Shown piece after piece: positions 1 through 7,828 of a stretch of 64,000 nucleotides of DNA; the first letter of the stretch is position 1; the number at the start of each line of letters is the position of its first letter. Where the stretch lies: assembly GCF_029207565.1 (NCBI RefSeq), contig NZ_JANCMW010000017.1, forward strand, positions 1-64,000. The letters run 5' to 3'. Position numbers and translations under genes: made by a program. This DNA is from Marinobacter iranensis (GTDB lineage Bacteria; Pseudomonadota; Gammaproteobacteria; Pseudomonadales; Oleiphilaceae). The notes under the pieces are model-generated. The model was given only the letters and a program-made list of their open reading frames with translations, ran no database searches and was not told the origin of the DNA.

Positions 1-76
1 CCTAGCCTTCGGCTCTGCGAACACCTGGCAGGAGGACTTTCACCTCCCTAGTTCTGTGCCATGCCCGGCACACACG
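1..76 (-). mobile_element. Possible 5' end of a group II intron, cut by window edge
   Basis: Read on the minus strand from about position 76 down to 1, the sequence begins GTGTG, continues with GCCGGGCATGGCAC, and then has a stem reading GGGAGGTGAAAGTCCTCC. GTGYG is the consensus group II intron 5' end. A GAGGTGAAAGTCCTC-type stem a few dozen bases in is typical of domain I in many bacterial group II introns. Class C introns of this kind are known to insert into integron attC sites, which fits the position just beyond the end of the gfa cassette. The intron-encoded protein and the 3' end would lie left of the window, so this rests on about 75 bases and a recalled consensus. The exact 5' splice position is ambiguous because of a GTGTGTG run. 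Confidence 0.45.
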
Positions 77-78
77 CT

Positions 79-166
79 TTGGTTTAGCGGCGCACATGTA
101 GCGCAGCGAAATGGGCGTCCGGTGTAGGGCCGGAGGCCCGGAACGTACTACAACAATTTGTTAAGT
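79..166 (-). repeat. Probable attC of the gfa cassette, interrupted at its far end
   Basis: On the minus strand the site starts with ACTTAAC (166-160), a perfect RYYYAAC core that overlaps the 3' end of the gfa gene, as is usual for cassettes. It then runs into a GC-rich hairpin (GGGCC / GGCCC, 127-139). The matching GTTRRRY core is not found before the putative intron begins near position 76. It may lie beyond that intron, outside the window. Only one of the two expected cores is therefore visible. Confidence 0.5.
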
Positions 167-567
167 GATTCCAGGCTCTCAGGGCCGCCCTCCAATCGAA
201 CGCACTCAGCGGATTCTTGCTCCCATGGCGCGGCGGATGCTGTGTGGAGGTGAACAGAAACCCTTGATACGGCGAGTTCATCGAGCAAACCGGCTGGAAC
301 CCAAACCATCTCGGTGCCCCGCAGGCTATTTGGAACCGGACTCCCACAACTCGAACAGAAATCGCTCCGGAAACCACTTGGCTTTTGGTACGACCGGATC
401 TCGCTTTGACCTGAGACCCAACGAAAATTAGAACTCTGCACAAACGTGGCAGCGTTAGCGGCAGCCCCTGTGGCTTTGCGGCATAGCGAGCAGTGACACT
501 GATAGAGATTGCGTATCTCCCCATCAATTTCGAATTTCACGCTTCCGCAGAGACATTCACCTTGCAT
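148..567 (-). CDS. GFA family zinc protein (CENP-V/GFA domain), integron cassette gene
   Basis: A 139-residue single-domain protein of the GFA (glutathione-dependent formaldehyde-activating enzyme-like) family. The family's zinc-binding cysteines are all present: C5 and C7, then C24, C26 and C29, then C71 and C74. Family members are small cytoplasmic zinc proteins; despite the name, most have no proven substrate, so glutathione-adduct chemistry should not be assumed. The ATG (565-567) is preceded by AAGGA at a good distance. The stop codon overlaps the RYYYAAC core of the downstream attC. The gene points away from intI, as a captured cassette should. It has no obvious promoter of its own; a 10-bp inverted repeat (597-606 and 624-633) lies in its leader. 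Confidence 0.85.
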   Translation of the reverse strand: MQGECLCGSVKFEIDGEIRNLYQCHCSLCRKATGAAANAATFVQSSNFRWVSGQSEIRSYQKPSGFRSDFCSSCGSPVPNSLRGTEMVWVPAGLLDELAVSRVSVHLHTASAAPWEQESAECVRLEGGPESLESLNKLL

Positions 568-627
568 CGATCAATCCTTTGACACTTAACAGCGTATTAT
601 ACGAACACGTTCGGATATCACCCGTTC

Positions 628-723
628 GTATAACTCCAATTTTCAGCCGCCCTTCTGGTTCAAAAAACTGCTTAAGAACCAATAACTAACCAGAATCCAC
701 CACGGCTACCGCCGGAGTTATAC
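628..723. repeat. attC recombination site (96 bp hairpin)
   Basis: Imperfect palindrome with attC architecture. The terminal cores are GTATAAC (628-634) and GTTATAC (717-723), extended to a 10-bp perfect outer stem (628-637 with 714-723). Inside are AGCCG (645-649) pairing with CGGCT (703-707), and TTCTGGTT (653-660) pairing with AACCAGAA (688-695). The remaining bases are unpaired spacers and an apical loop. Conserved paired cores with variable internal stems are diagnostic of attC sites folded as single strands. Confidence 0.75.
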
Positions 724-862
724 GCCCTCCTTGGCCTGCAACATCCCCTTGAACAAGGGCGTATAACTCCACAATGCTCTAATGCAGCTTCAACAGTATC
801 AAATACTTATAAGGGTTTCCCGCCCTTTCCCTGGAATTTTGCGAACCGGTTCGTATAACTCC
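714..862. repeat. Integron core-site cluster: ORF-less mini-cassettes and attI region
   Basis: GGAGTTATACGCCC (714-727) and its exact complement (757-770) form a 14-bp perfect inverted repeat. A further copy of the core, GTTCGTATAACTCC, lies at 849-862. Read leftward from intI, the G/TTATAC boundaries fall at 859, 767 and 634, which would define units of about 92 and 133 bp, neither able to encode a protein. The 853-859 core is the most likely attI crossover because it is nearest intI. The 92-bp unit lacks a clear partner core and looks degenerate. The rest of 568-934 shows no gene. Confidence 0.6.
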
Positions 863-901
863 GGCCTGCAGCGTCCGTTGACCTGGTAGCGCCTCCCCTT
901 A

Positions 902-921
902 CACTGTATATAAAAACAGTG
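902..921 (+). promoter_or_regulatory. LexA (SOS) box upstream of intI
   Basis: CACTGTATATAAAAACAGTG fits the gammaproteobacterial LexA consensus CTG-N10-CAG (CTG 904-906, CAG 917-919), with the AT-rich centre expected. It ends 13 bases before the intI start codon. LexA repression of integron integrases is established for several proteobacterial integrons. The box is intact although the gene it would control is broken. Confidence 0.85.
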
Positions 922-934
922 TAGAGGCAATAAA

Positions 935-1809
935 ATGGATATGGACATCCCTCCGCCTATTCCAGCGCAACCAACTCGGTTCCTGGACAGACTTCGTAGC
1001 TTCATTCGCATGCGCGGCCTTGCCTATGCAACGGAAAAAACCTATGTGTTCTGGATAAAGCGCTTTATCCGTTTCCATGGCCGGAAGCACCCTGAAACAA
1101 TGGGGTCAGCAGAAGTTGAAGCATTTCTTTCACACTTGGTGTTACAAGCCAATGCCAGTGTGGCAACCCAGAGAGGGGCTCTGAATGCACTGGTTTTTCT
1201 CTACCGGGAGTTCTTGGGTATTCCTCTGGACAATCTGAACTACGAAGCCGCTCGAAAACCCGCCAAACTGCCCACGGTGTTCAGCCCCGAGGAAGCAAAA
1301 GCGGCCATCAATAACCTGGAAGGGGAGTATCGGCTGATTGCCATGCTGATTTATGGTTCAGGCCTTCGTATTAACGAGGTCCTGCGACTGCGCGTGAAAG
1401 ATGTTGATTTTGGCATGCAGCAGTTGGTGGTTCGCAGCGGCAAGGGCAATAAGGATCGAATTACCCTATTGCCTGATTCCCTGGTACAGCCCCTGACCAA
1501 GCAGATTGAAGCGGCCCTCCATCAGCATTCAAGTGACTTGGCCAAAGGATATGGCTCGGTATATACATGCTAGCCAGAACGGTTCAGAAAAACTTCCGCC
1601 TGGCGATTCGCTCTGCGGGGATTCGCAAACCCGCAAACAGCCATACCTTCAGGCACAGTTTCGCCACTCGCTTGCTGGAGGCTGGATATGACATTCGCAC
1701 GATTCAGAAATTACTGGGCCATGCAGATATCCGCACCACCGAAATCTATACACACGTAGTCCGTAAAGGAGGCTTCGGCGTGCGTAGCCCGGTAGACGAA
1801 ACCTTCTAA
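935..1809 (+). pseudogene. intI: Integron integrase intI, disrupted (tyrosine recombinase)
   Basis: The first part (935 to the TAG at 1571-1573) encodes about 210 residues with the N-terminal core-binding domain and the box I arginine (GSGLRINE). Translation resumes in another frame around 1570-1809, with box II (HTFRHSF, then LGHADIRTTEIYTH with the catalytic tyrosine) and the integron-typical ending GVRSP. About 40 residues expected between the two halves are missing, including the IntI-specific patch that binds folded attC. The joint shows three frames in a few codons: SVY in frame 1, YIHAS in frame 2 and TVQKNF in frame 3. That suggests one deletion plus one small indel. All catalytic residues are visible but cannot be made as one functional protein. 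Confidence 0.85.
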
Positions 1810-2081
1810 CTTTCCCACCGACTTTCCGGAATGCGCTGCATGTGGATATGGCCTACAAGGCGGATGGTGGGGCGAACCAGAAACTGGAAGCTGCCTATGA
1901 TGAACAGCCAGATGGCTGCTTTCTCGTATTCGGGAAACAGGAACAGGATGCTGCCCACCAGAAACCAGATGGCGATCAGAAAGTCATTGATAATGCTGAG
2001 CACCTCGTAGCGGCGCCGGATAATCAATTCTTCATGCCCCAACCGAAGGGTCAGTGGGCTGTCTGTGCGGTTTTCTGCCAT
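1806..2081 (-). CDS. YrhK-like small membrane protein
   Basis: A 91-residue protein whose central region (about 15-80) matches the YrhK domain: a short polar lead (LGHEELIIRRRYEVLS) followed by two hydrophobic helices (about 29-47 and 54-72). The function of the family is unknown. It probably sits in the inner membrane. The 3' end overlaps the final bases of the broken intI on the opposite strand, so this gene marks the right border of the integron. It lies 32 bases downstream of phhB in the same orientation and may be cotranscribed with it. Confidence 0.7.
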   Translation of the reverse strand: MAENRTDSPLTLRLGHEELIIRRRYEVLSIINDFLIAIWFLVGSILFLFPEYEKAAIWLFIIGSFQFLVRPTIRLVGHIHMQRIPESRWES

Positions 2082-2113
2082 TACGCATCCTGCTTCTGGT
2101 GGGTTTTGTTAAA

Positions 2114-2461
2114 TTACTGCATATCTCCGTAGGCTGCATCGGTTCGTGCCGCCATGATGTAATCGTTTTTGTGCAGGCCACCGATCTTGTGGGTCCACCA
2201 GCGCACCGTCACTTTGCCGTATTCCAACAGGATGGCGGGATGGTGGTTCTCGGCTTCGGCCAGGTCGCCCACCTTGTTGGTGAATGCCTGGGCCTGGGCG
2301 AAGTTCTTGAGTTTGAACACTCGTTGTAGCTGTTCTTCTCCATCCAGTTCAACAACCTGCCATTCCGGCACGTCTTTACCCAAGGCCTGTTTCTCGTCTG
2401 CAGTAACCTGGGGTGCATCCGCGCTGCAGGCTTCGCAGCTTTGTTGCGTCAACTCACTCAT
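2114..2461 (-). CDS. phhB: Pterin-4a-carbinolamine dehydratase
   Basis: A 115-residue enzyme that dehydrates 4a-hydroxytetrahydrobiopterin and so recycles the cofactor of aromatic amino acid hydroxylases. The family pocket is visible as NHHPAILLEYGKVTVRWW followed by TH. The start MSELTQQ is chosen because GGAGG stands six bases before this ATG (2459-2461); an open frame continues upstream but has no comparable ribosome site. phhA is not in the window, so the partner hydroxylase must lie elsewhere. Its upstream region is shared with the divergent imuA operon. Confidence 0.9.
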   Translation of the reverse strand: MSELTQQSCEACSADAPQVTADEKQALGKDVPEWQVVELDGEEQLQRVFKLKNFAQAQAFTNKVGDLAEAENHHPAILLEYGKVTVRWWTHKIGGLHKNDYIMAARTDAAYGDMQ

Positions 2462-2552
2462 TTCAACCTCCATGGTTGATGACTGTACTACAAGCGTGGG
2501 TTCATTCAGCCTCATTATCAACCCGGCGCTTGAAATCACCTGCCTTTCAGAA

Positions 2553-2572
2553 TACTGTATATTTAAACAGTA
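2553..2572 (+). promoter_or_regulatory. LexA (SOS) box upstream of imuA
   Basis: TACTGTATATTTAAACAGTA is very close to the ideal LexA operator TACTGTATATATATACAGTA, with CTG at 2555-2557 and CAG at 2568-2570. It ends 14 bases before the imuA start, so LexA bound here should block the whole imuA-imuB-dnaE2 operon until DNA damage. It could also touch the divergent phhB promoter. Confidence 0.93.
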
Positions 2573-2586
2573 TATGAGAGTTTTCC

Positions 2587-3276
2587 ATGAGCGAGATTCT
2601 GAACACGCTGATGCAGGATGCCCGTGTCTGGCAGGGCCACCAACATACCTGGACGACCCAGTCGGCGGAGCCTACAGGCTATCAGGTTCTGGACAACCAG
2701 CTCGGCGGTATTGGCTGGCCCAGGGGTGCGTTAAGTGAGTGTTTGCTGGACGAACCCGGCATTGGTGAATTACACCTGTTACTGCCCTTGATGCAACGGC
2801 TGTCTCACAGCGGCAAAACCGTATTCTGGCTGAATCCGCCTCACACGCCTTACGCCCCCGCCCTCGCACGGGAGGGTGTCAATCTGGACCAGGTGGTACT
2901 GATCAACACCGAAGACGAGGGTGATTTCCTGTGGACACTGGAAAACTGTCTGCGTTCGCCGGTAACCGGTTTGGTGATGGCCTGGCCCGGAAAACTGGCC
3001 GCGCGGAAAATCCGACGTTTGCAACTGGCAGCGGAGGCCGGCAGTAATGTATGCGTATTGTTCCGTGAACGCCGCTATGCCGAACAGAATTCCCCGGCAG
3101 CACTGCGGCTGGAACTCGCTCCCGGGGGCCAGCAGGATCTCAGGATCAATGTGCTCAAACGCCGCGGCAGTTGGCCGGGGCAACGCTGTTCACTCGCCAT
3201 GGATCACCGGGCGGACCTGGCCTTCCAGGAGGCACCCCGTGTGGTTCAGGGCCCCTGGTCCGGCCGGGCCGGGTAA
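2587..3276 (+). CDS. imuA: ImuA, SOS mutagenesis accessory protein
   Basis: First gene of the damage-inducible translesion cassette. The 229-residue protein belongs to the ImuA family, distantly related to RecA and SulA. It shows the typical opening (GYQVLDNQLGGIGWPRGAL, about residues 31-49) but no intact Walker A motif. ImuA works with ImuB and DnaE2 to copy past lesions and is needed for damage-induced mutagenesis in organisms that lack umuDC. It starts 14 bases after a LexA box; imuB begins 8 bases after its stop, so translation is probably coupled. Confidence 0.9.
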   Translation: MSEILNTLMQDARVWQGHQHTWTTQSAEPTGYQVLDNQLGGIGWPRGALSECLLDEPGIGELHLLLPLMQRLSHSGKTVFWLNPPHTPYAPALAREGVNLDQVVLINTEDEGDFLWTLENCLRSPVTGLVMAWPGKLAARKIRRLQLAAEAGSNVCVLFRERRYAEQNSPAALRLELAPGGQQDLRINVLKRRGSWPGQRCSLAMDHRADLAFQEAPRVVQGPWSGRAG

Positions 3277-3284
3277 GGCCCGCC

Positions 3285-4703
3285 ATGCTCTGGTTGTACC
3301 TGCACTTCCCTCACCTGTTGCTGGACCATATTCGCCGTTCCCGTGAAAGCCAGGGGGCACTGGCCGTTGTGGAAGGTTCCGGGCAGAAGGTCATCCAGGC
3401 CTGTCCGGAAGCACGGGCTCAGGGCGTGCGGGCCGGTATGCGCCTGAGAACCGCCATCAGCCTGGTGCCGGAGCTGGGCATGGTCAGGGCAGATCAGCAA
3501 CAGGAAGCCCGGATATTGGAGGATCAGGCCCGCTGGCTGTATCGCTATGCGGCCCATATCGTACTGGTGCCCCCTGATGGCGTACTGGCGGAAGTCGGCA
3601 GCCTGCAACGGCTTTATGGCGGGCTGGCAGCCGTCTGGCAAACCGTGGAGCAGGGACTGAACGAACGCCAGCTTAATGCCTGGATTGCCATTGGCCATAC
3701 GCCACTGGCGGCCCGGCTGATTGCCCGCACAGGCAAAGGCGAATGCACCGCAGACAAAGGCCATATCCTGCGCACGCTGGGGCAGATGTCACTGCTGGCT
3801 GCGGAGTTTGATGACAAGACCCGTGCCCGGCTGCAACGGATTGGGCTGAACACCCTCAGTGAAGTCCTTGCATTACCACCCAACGAACTGGCCCGCCGTT
3901 TATCACCGGAAACCCTGGCCCATGTGCAGAAAATCCAGGGGAACCGGGCGGATCCCCAAACACCCTGGCAACCACCCCACTACTTTCGTCAACAGGCGGA
4001 CTTCGTACAGGAAATTGAGCAATCCCAGGGCCTGTTGTTTCCCCTGCAGCGCATCCTCTCTGAACTGGAGGAAGACCTGTGCTGGCGACAGCAGGATACC
4101 GACAGCCTGTTCCTCATCCTTCGGCACCGGCACGAAGAGCCCACCCGCTTGCGGATTCGCACTTCAGGCCCCGAACACCGGGCCGAGGCATTCCTGAATC
4201 TGATCCGCTTGCGGTTGGAGCAACATCCATTGAGAGCACCGGTGACATCGCTGGTGCTCTCGGTCAAGCGATTCCTGGGGCGGGAAGCTACCACTGGCCA
4301 GGATCTACTGGGTGAAACCCAGGACCTGAACGAAGCCTGGCACACCCTGATCAGCCGCCTGCAGGCACGGCTCGGTGACAGCGCCCTGCGGCAGTTATCA
4401 CCGCAGGCGGATCATCGGCCCGAGCGTGCCTGGTCAGCCTCTGAGGTATTGCGCAGGCATAACATCCGGTTGCCGGATTACACCCAACTGCCCCGCCGCC
4501 CGTTATGGCTGCTTAAAGGCCCCCAGCCGCTGACGGAAACACCACCCGAATGGTTTTCAGGGCCAGAGCGTATCAGCGGGGGCTGGTGGGATGGCCAGCG
4601 GGTACACAGGGATTATTACATCGCACAACTTTCCACCGGCCAGCTTGCCTGGGTATTCAGGGATGTGCGGGATGACTGGTTTGTGCACGGGTGGTTTGGC
4701 TGA
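3285..4703 (+). CDS. imuB: ImuB, Y-family polymerase-like mutasome hub
   Basis: A 472-residue Y-family polymerase homologue. As in other ImuB proteins, the catalytic acids are gone: the N-terminal strand reads YLHFPHLL where active enzymes carry an aspartate, and the later acidic pair is replaced in AEVGSLQRL (about 102-110). It should therefore act as a scaffold linking ImuA, DnaE2 and the beta clamp rather than as a polymerase. The start at 3285 is chosen because it begins MLWLYLHF, the conserved ImuB N-terminus, and follows imuA closely; the open frame upstream has no family match. Its TGA overlaps the dnaE2 ATG by one base. Confidence 0.9.
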   Translation: MLWLYLHFPHLLLDHIRRSRESQGALAVVEGSGQKVIQACPEARAQGVRAGMRLRTAISLVPELGMVRADQQQEARILEDQARWLYRYAAHIVLVPPDGVLAEVGSLQRLYGGLAAVWQTVEQGLNERQLNAWIAIGHTPLAARLIARTGKGECTADKGHILRTLGQMSLLAAEFDDKTRARLQRIGLNTLSEVLALPPNELARRLSPETLAHVQKIQGNRADPQTPWQPPHYFRQQADFVQEIEQSQGLLFPLQRILSELEEDLCWRQQDTDSLFLILRHRHEEPTRLRIRTSGPEHRAEAFLNLIRLRLEQHPLRAPVTSLVLSVKRFLGREATTGQDLLGETQDLNEAWHTLISRLQARLGDSALRQLSPQADHRPERAWSASEVLRRHNIRLPDYTQLPRRPLWLLKGPQPLTETPPEWFSGPERISGGWWDGQRVHRDYYIAQLSTGQLAWVFRDVRDDWFVHGWFG

Positions 4704-7700
4704 TGAGCGGGTTTACCTACGCAGAACTGTTCTGCTTCAGCAACTTTACCTTTCTGACCGGGGCATCACATCCCCATGAGCTGGCAGAGCGGGCATTGGA
4801 GCTGGGTTATTCCGCACTGGCAATCACCGATGCCTGCTCTGTAGCCGGCATTCCCCGTGCCTGGGCCGCGCTTAAAGATAGCTCCGTAAAGTTGATCACC
4901 GGTAGTTGGTTTGAGCTTGAAGATGTTCCACCCGGAGCTGCTGTTCCACGCTTTATTCTTCTGGCGCGCACCCGCAAGGGGTATGGTCAGCTCTGCCAGT
5001 TGATCACCACCGGCCGCCGACGAGCTGAGAAAGGCCAGTACCAACTGTTCTTCCGGGATATTGAAACCCACGCCCTGGATGACTGCCTGTGCCTGTGGCT
5101 GCCGCCCCCACCCACCGAGGCGGATGCGGATCAGGCCCTGGCCTGCGGTGAATGGCTTCAACGCCTGTTTGACCCCAACCTCTGGATAGCCACTGCCCGC
5201 ACTCTTGAGGCCGGAGAGGAACTGCAACTGGCACGTGTACGCTGGCTGGCTGAGCACTTGCGCTGCCCGGTCACCGCCACCGGCGAAGTACACATGCACA
5301 GCCGGGAACGCCAGCCACTGCAGGACGTGCTCACCGCCCTGCGCAACCACACCACCGTGGAAAATGCCGGCCACTGCCTGTTCCAGAACGGGGAACGCTA
5401 CCTGCGACCCTTGCCGGTTCTGCAGCGCCTGTTTCCCGACACCTGGCTCAGGGAAACCCTGGTGATTGCCGGGCAATGCACTTTCAAACCCGGCAGCCTG
5501 CGGTACGAATACCCGCCGGACCTGGTACCGGACAATGAATCACCGGCAGCTTACCTGAAGCGGCTGACCCGCGAGGGCGAGCGCCGGCGCTATCCCGAAG
5601 GCACGCCCCTGAGTGTTCAGGGATTGATCCGCAAGGAGTTGGCGCTGATATCAGAGAGAAAGTACGAACACTACTTCCTCACCATCCAGGACATCGTCGC
5701 CTTTGCCCGCAGCAAGGGCATCCTGTGCCAGGGGCGGGGATCTGCGGCCAACTCCGCCGTGTGTTATTGCCTGGGAATCACCGAGGTCAATCCGGCACGG
5801 GTGGAACTGCTGTTCGAACGCTTCATCTCCAAAGACCGTGACGAACCACCCGATATCGATGTGGATTTCGAGCATGAACGGCGGGAGGAAGTCATTCAGT
5901 ACATCTACCGGCGCTACAGCCGTGAACGAGCCGCCCTGGCCGCCACGGTGATCCGCTATCGGCCACGCAGTGCCATTCGTGATGTGGGGAAGGCTCTGGG
6001 TTTTGATCCGGCTATGGTGGAGCAGCTACTGGAAGGCATAGACTGGCGTGACAAGGCCAGCAATTGGCGCCAGCAGATTCTCGACAAGCGCCTGACCCGC
6101 AACCCGAAAGTCGCCGACCAGTTTTTTACCCTGGTCAACACCCTGCTCGGCTTTCCGCGCCATCTGTCCCAGCACGTGGGCGGCTTCGTGATCAGTGCCG
6201 GCCCGCTGGCCGAACTGGTCCCGGTGGAGAACGCCGCCATGGCAGATCGTACGGTCATCCAGTGGGATAAAGATGATCTGGAAAGCCTGGGCCTGATGAA
6301 AGTGGATGTGCTTGCCCTGGGCATGCTCACTGCCATCCGCAAGGCACTGGACCTGATCAGCAAGGAAAAGGGTACCCCCTTTACCATGCAGGCCATCCCC
6401 CAGGAAGACCCGGCCACCTATGCCATGCTCCAGAGGGGCGACAGCATTGGTGTCTTCCAGGTGGAATCCCGCGCCCAGATCAACATGCTGCCGCGCCTGA
6501 AGCCGGAAACCTGGTACGACCTGGTCATCGAGGTGGCCATTGTTCGCCCTGGCCCCATCCAGGGCGACATGGTTCACCCCTATTTGCGCCGCAAACATGG
6601 CCTTGAACCGGTCGACTACCCCAACGACGCGGTACGGAAGGTTCTTGAGCGGACTCTGGGTGTGCCCATCTTCCAGGAACAGGTGATCAAACTGGCCATG
6701 GTGGCCGCCGGTTTCTCTGCCGGTGAAGCCGATCAACTCCGCCGCGCCATGGCCGCCTGGAAGTCCCACGGTGACCTGACCCCCTTCCGGGACAAGCTCA
6801 TTAACGGCATGCTGGAAAGGGGCCATGATGCCGATTTCGCCGAACGACTGTACCTGCAGATCTGCGGCTTCGGCGGCTATGGCTTCCCGGAATCCCACGC
6901 CGCCAGCTTTGCATTGCTGGTGTATGTGTCCTCTTGGATCAAGTGCCACTACCCGGCCGCCTTCTACTGTGCCCTGCTCAACAGCCAGCCCATGGGGTTC
7001 TACTCCCCGTCCCAACTGGTTCAGGATGCCCGCCGCCATGATGTTACCGTGCTACCGCCGGATGTGAATCACAGCCAGTGGGACCACACCCTCGAAGGCC
7101 CCGGTCGCCACCTGCGCCTGGGCCTGAGGCTGGTACAGGGCTTTTCCGCCAATGGTGCTGAGCGACTCTGCCAGCGGCGCCCGCCACAAGGTTACCAAAC
7201 CACCGGCGAGCTCCGCCGCCTGGCGGGGCTGGACCAGCGGGCCATGGAACTCCTGGCCGGCGCCAACGCCATGCCCGACTTCACCGCCAATCGCCACCAG
7301 GCCTACTGGCAACTCCTTGGCCACGAGCAACCGGCGGAACTCTTTGCCGCCGAAAGCAGCGCGGAATACATACCGGACACAACCTGCGTACACCTGCCGG
7401 AACCCACGGAAGGCCAGAACGTCCTCGCCGACTACGCCAGCCAGGGCCTTACCCTGCAACGCCATCCACTGGCCCTGCTCCGTGAACAGGGCCACCTGAA
7501 GTTCTGCCTCAACGCCGAACAGCTCAGAACCACCAAAGCCGGAATTCCTGTCCAGGTCGCCGGCCTCGTCACCGGCCGTCAACGCCCCGGCTCCGCCTCC
7601 GGCGTCACTTTTGTCACCCTGGAAGACGAAACCGGCAACGTGAATGTGGTGGTGTGGCTGGAAACTGCGCGGCGGCAACGGAAGCCGTTGATAACCGCAC

Positions 7701-7825
7701 GGTTGTTACATGTGAAGGGTGTGTTGGAGAGAGAGGGGGAGATTGTTCATGTGATGGCGGGGAGGTTGTCGGATTTGAGCCATTTGATTGAGGCGTTGCC
7801 GGTTAGTTCGCGGGATTTTCATTAG
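4703..7825 (+). CDS. dnaE2: Error-prone DNA polymerase III alpha subunit, DnaE2 (ImuC)
   Basis: A 1040-residue C-family polymerase, the catalytic member of the imuA-imuB-dnaE2 mutasome. In order: an N-terminal PHP domain, the polymerase core with GRGSAANSAV (about 344-353) and the metal-binding aspartates of PDIDVDFEHERREE (about 382-395), helix-hairpin-helix regions, and a C-terminal OB fold (about 945-985). The length is that of DnaE2 and shorter than replicative DnaE. ATG at 4703 is preferred over the in-frame GTG at 4691 because it sits in TGATG with the imuB stop, the usual coupling arrangement. Expression should follow the LexA box at 2553. Confidence 0.93.
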   Translation: MSGFTYAELFCFSNFTFLTGASHPHELAERALELGYSALAITDACSVAGIPRAWAALKDSSVKLITGSWFELEDVPPGAAVPRFILLARTRKGYGQLCQLITTGRRRAEKGQYQLFFRDIETHALDDCLCLWLPPPPTEADADQALACGEWLQRLFDPNLWIATARTLEAGEELQLARVRWLAEHLRCPVTATGEVHMHSRERQPLQDVLTALRNHTTVENAGHCLFQNGERYLRPLPVLQRLFPDTWLRETLVIAGQCTFKPGSLRYEYPPDLVPDNESPAAYLKRLTREGERRRYPEGTPLSVQGLIRKELALISERKYEHYFLTIQDIVAFARSKGILCQGRGSAANSAVCYCLGITEVNPARVELLFERFISKDRDEPPDIDVDFEHERREEVIQYIYRRYSRERAALAATVIRYRPRSAIRDVGKALGFDPAMVEQLLEGIDWRDKASNWRQQILDKRLTRNPKVADQFFTLVNTLLGFPRHLSQHVGGFVISAGPLAELVPVENAAMADRTVIQWDKDDLESLGLMKVDVLALGMLTAIRKALDLISKEKGTPFTMQAIPQEDPATYAMLQRGDSIGVFQVESRAQINMLPRLKPETWYDLVIEVAIVRPGPIQGDMVHPYLRRKHGLEPVDYPNDAVRKVLERTLGVPIFQEQVIKLAMVAAGFSAGEADQLRRAMAAWKSHGDLTPFRDKLINGMLERGHDADFAERLYLQICGFGGYGFPESHAASFALLVYVSSWIKCHYPAAFYCALLNSQPMGFYSPSQLVQDARRHDVTVLPPDVNHSQWDHTLEGPGRHLRLGLRLVQGFSANGAERLCQRRPPQGYQTTGELRRLAGLDQRAMELLAGANAMPDFTANRHQAYWQLLGHEQPAELFAAESSAEYIPDTTCVHLPEPTEGQNVLADYASQGLTLQRHPLALLREQGHLKFCLNAEQLRTTKAGIPVQVAGLVTGRQRPGSASGVTFVTLEDETGNVNVVVWLETARRQRKPLITARLLHVKGVLEREGEIVHVMAGRLSDLSHLIEALPVSSRDFH

Positions 7826-7828
7826 TTT

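Larger units (their letters stand above)
1..1809. mobile_element. Decayed chromosomal integron (cassette array plus broken intI)
   Basis: The parts sit in canonical integron order. intI (from 935) points right; its 5' end faces an array of core sites (628-859); and the cassette gene (148-567) points away from the integrase on the other strand. The core heptamers are GTATAAC at 628, 761 and 853, and GTTATAC at 717. An attC-like hairpin spans 628-723. Cassettes between 634 and 859 are too short to encode proteins. The integrase has lost part of its coding sequence, so new cassette capture by this locus is not expected. The left boundary of the array lies outside the window; the right boundary is the end of intI near 1809. 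Confidence 0.8.

Noticed and set aside
165..431. 88-codon plus-strand frame opposite the gfa gene
   Set aside because: It has no family similarity, while the opposite strand encodes an intact GFA domain with a good ribosome site.
935..1573. Phage or XerC/D-type integrase
   Set aside because: The GVRSP ending, the attC-like sites facing its 5' end and the outward-facing cassette identify an integron integrase; no phage genes are present.
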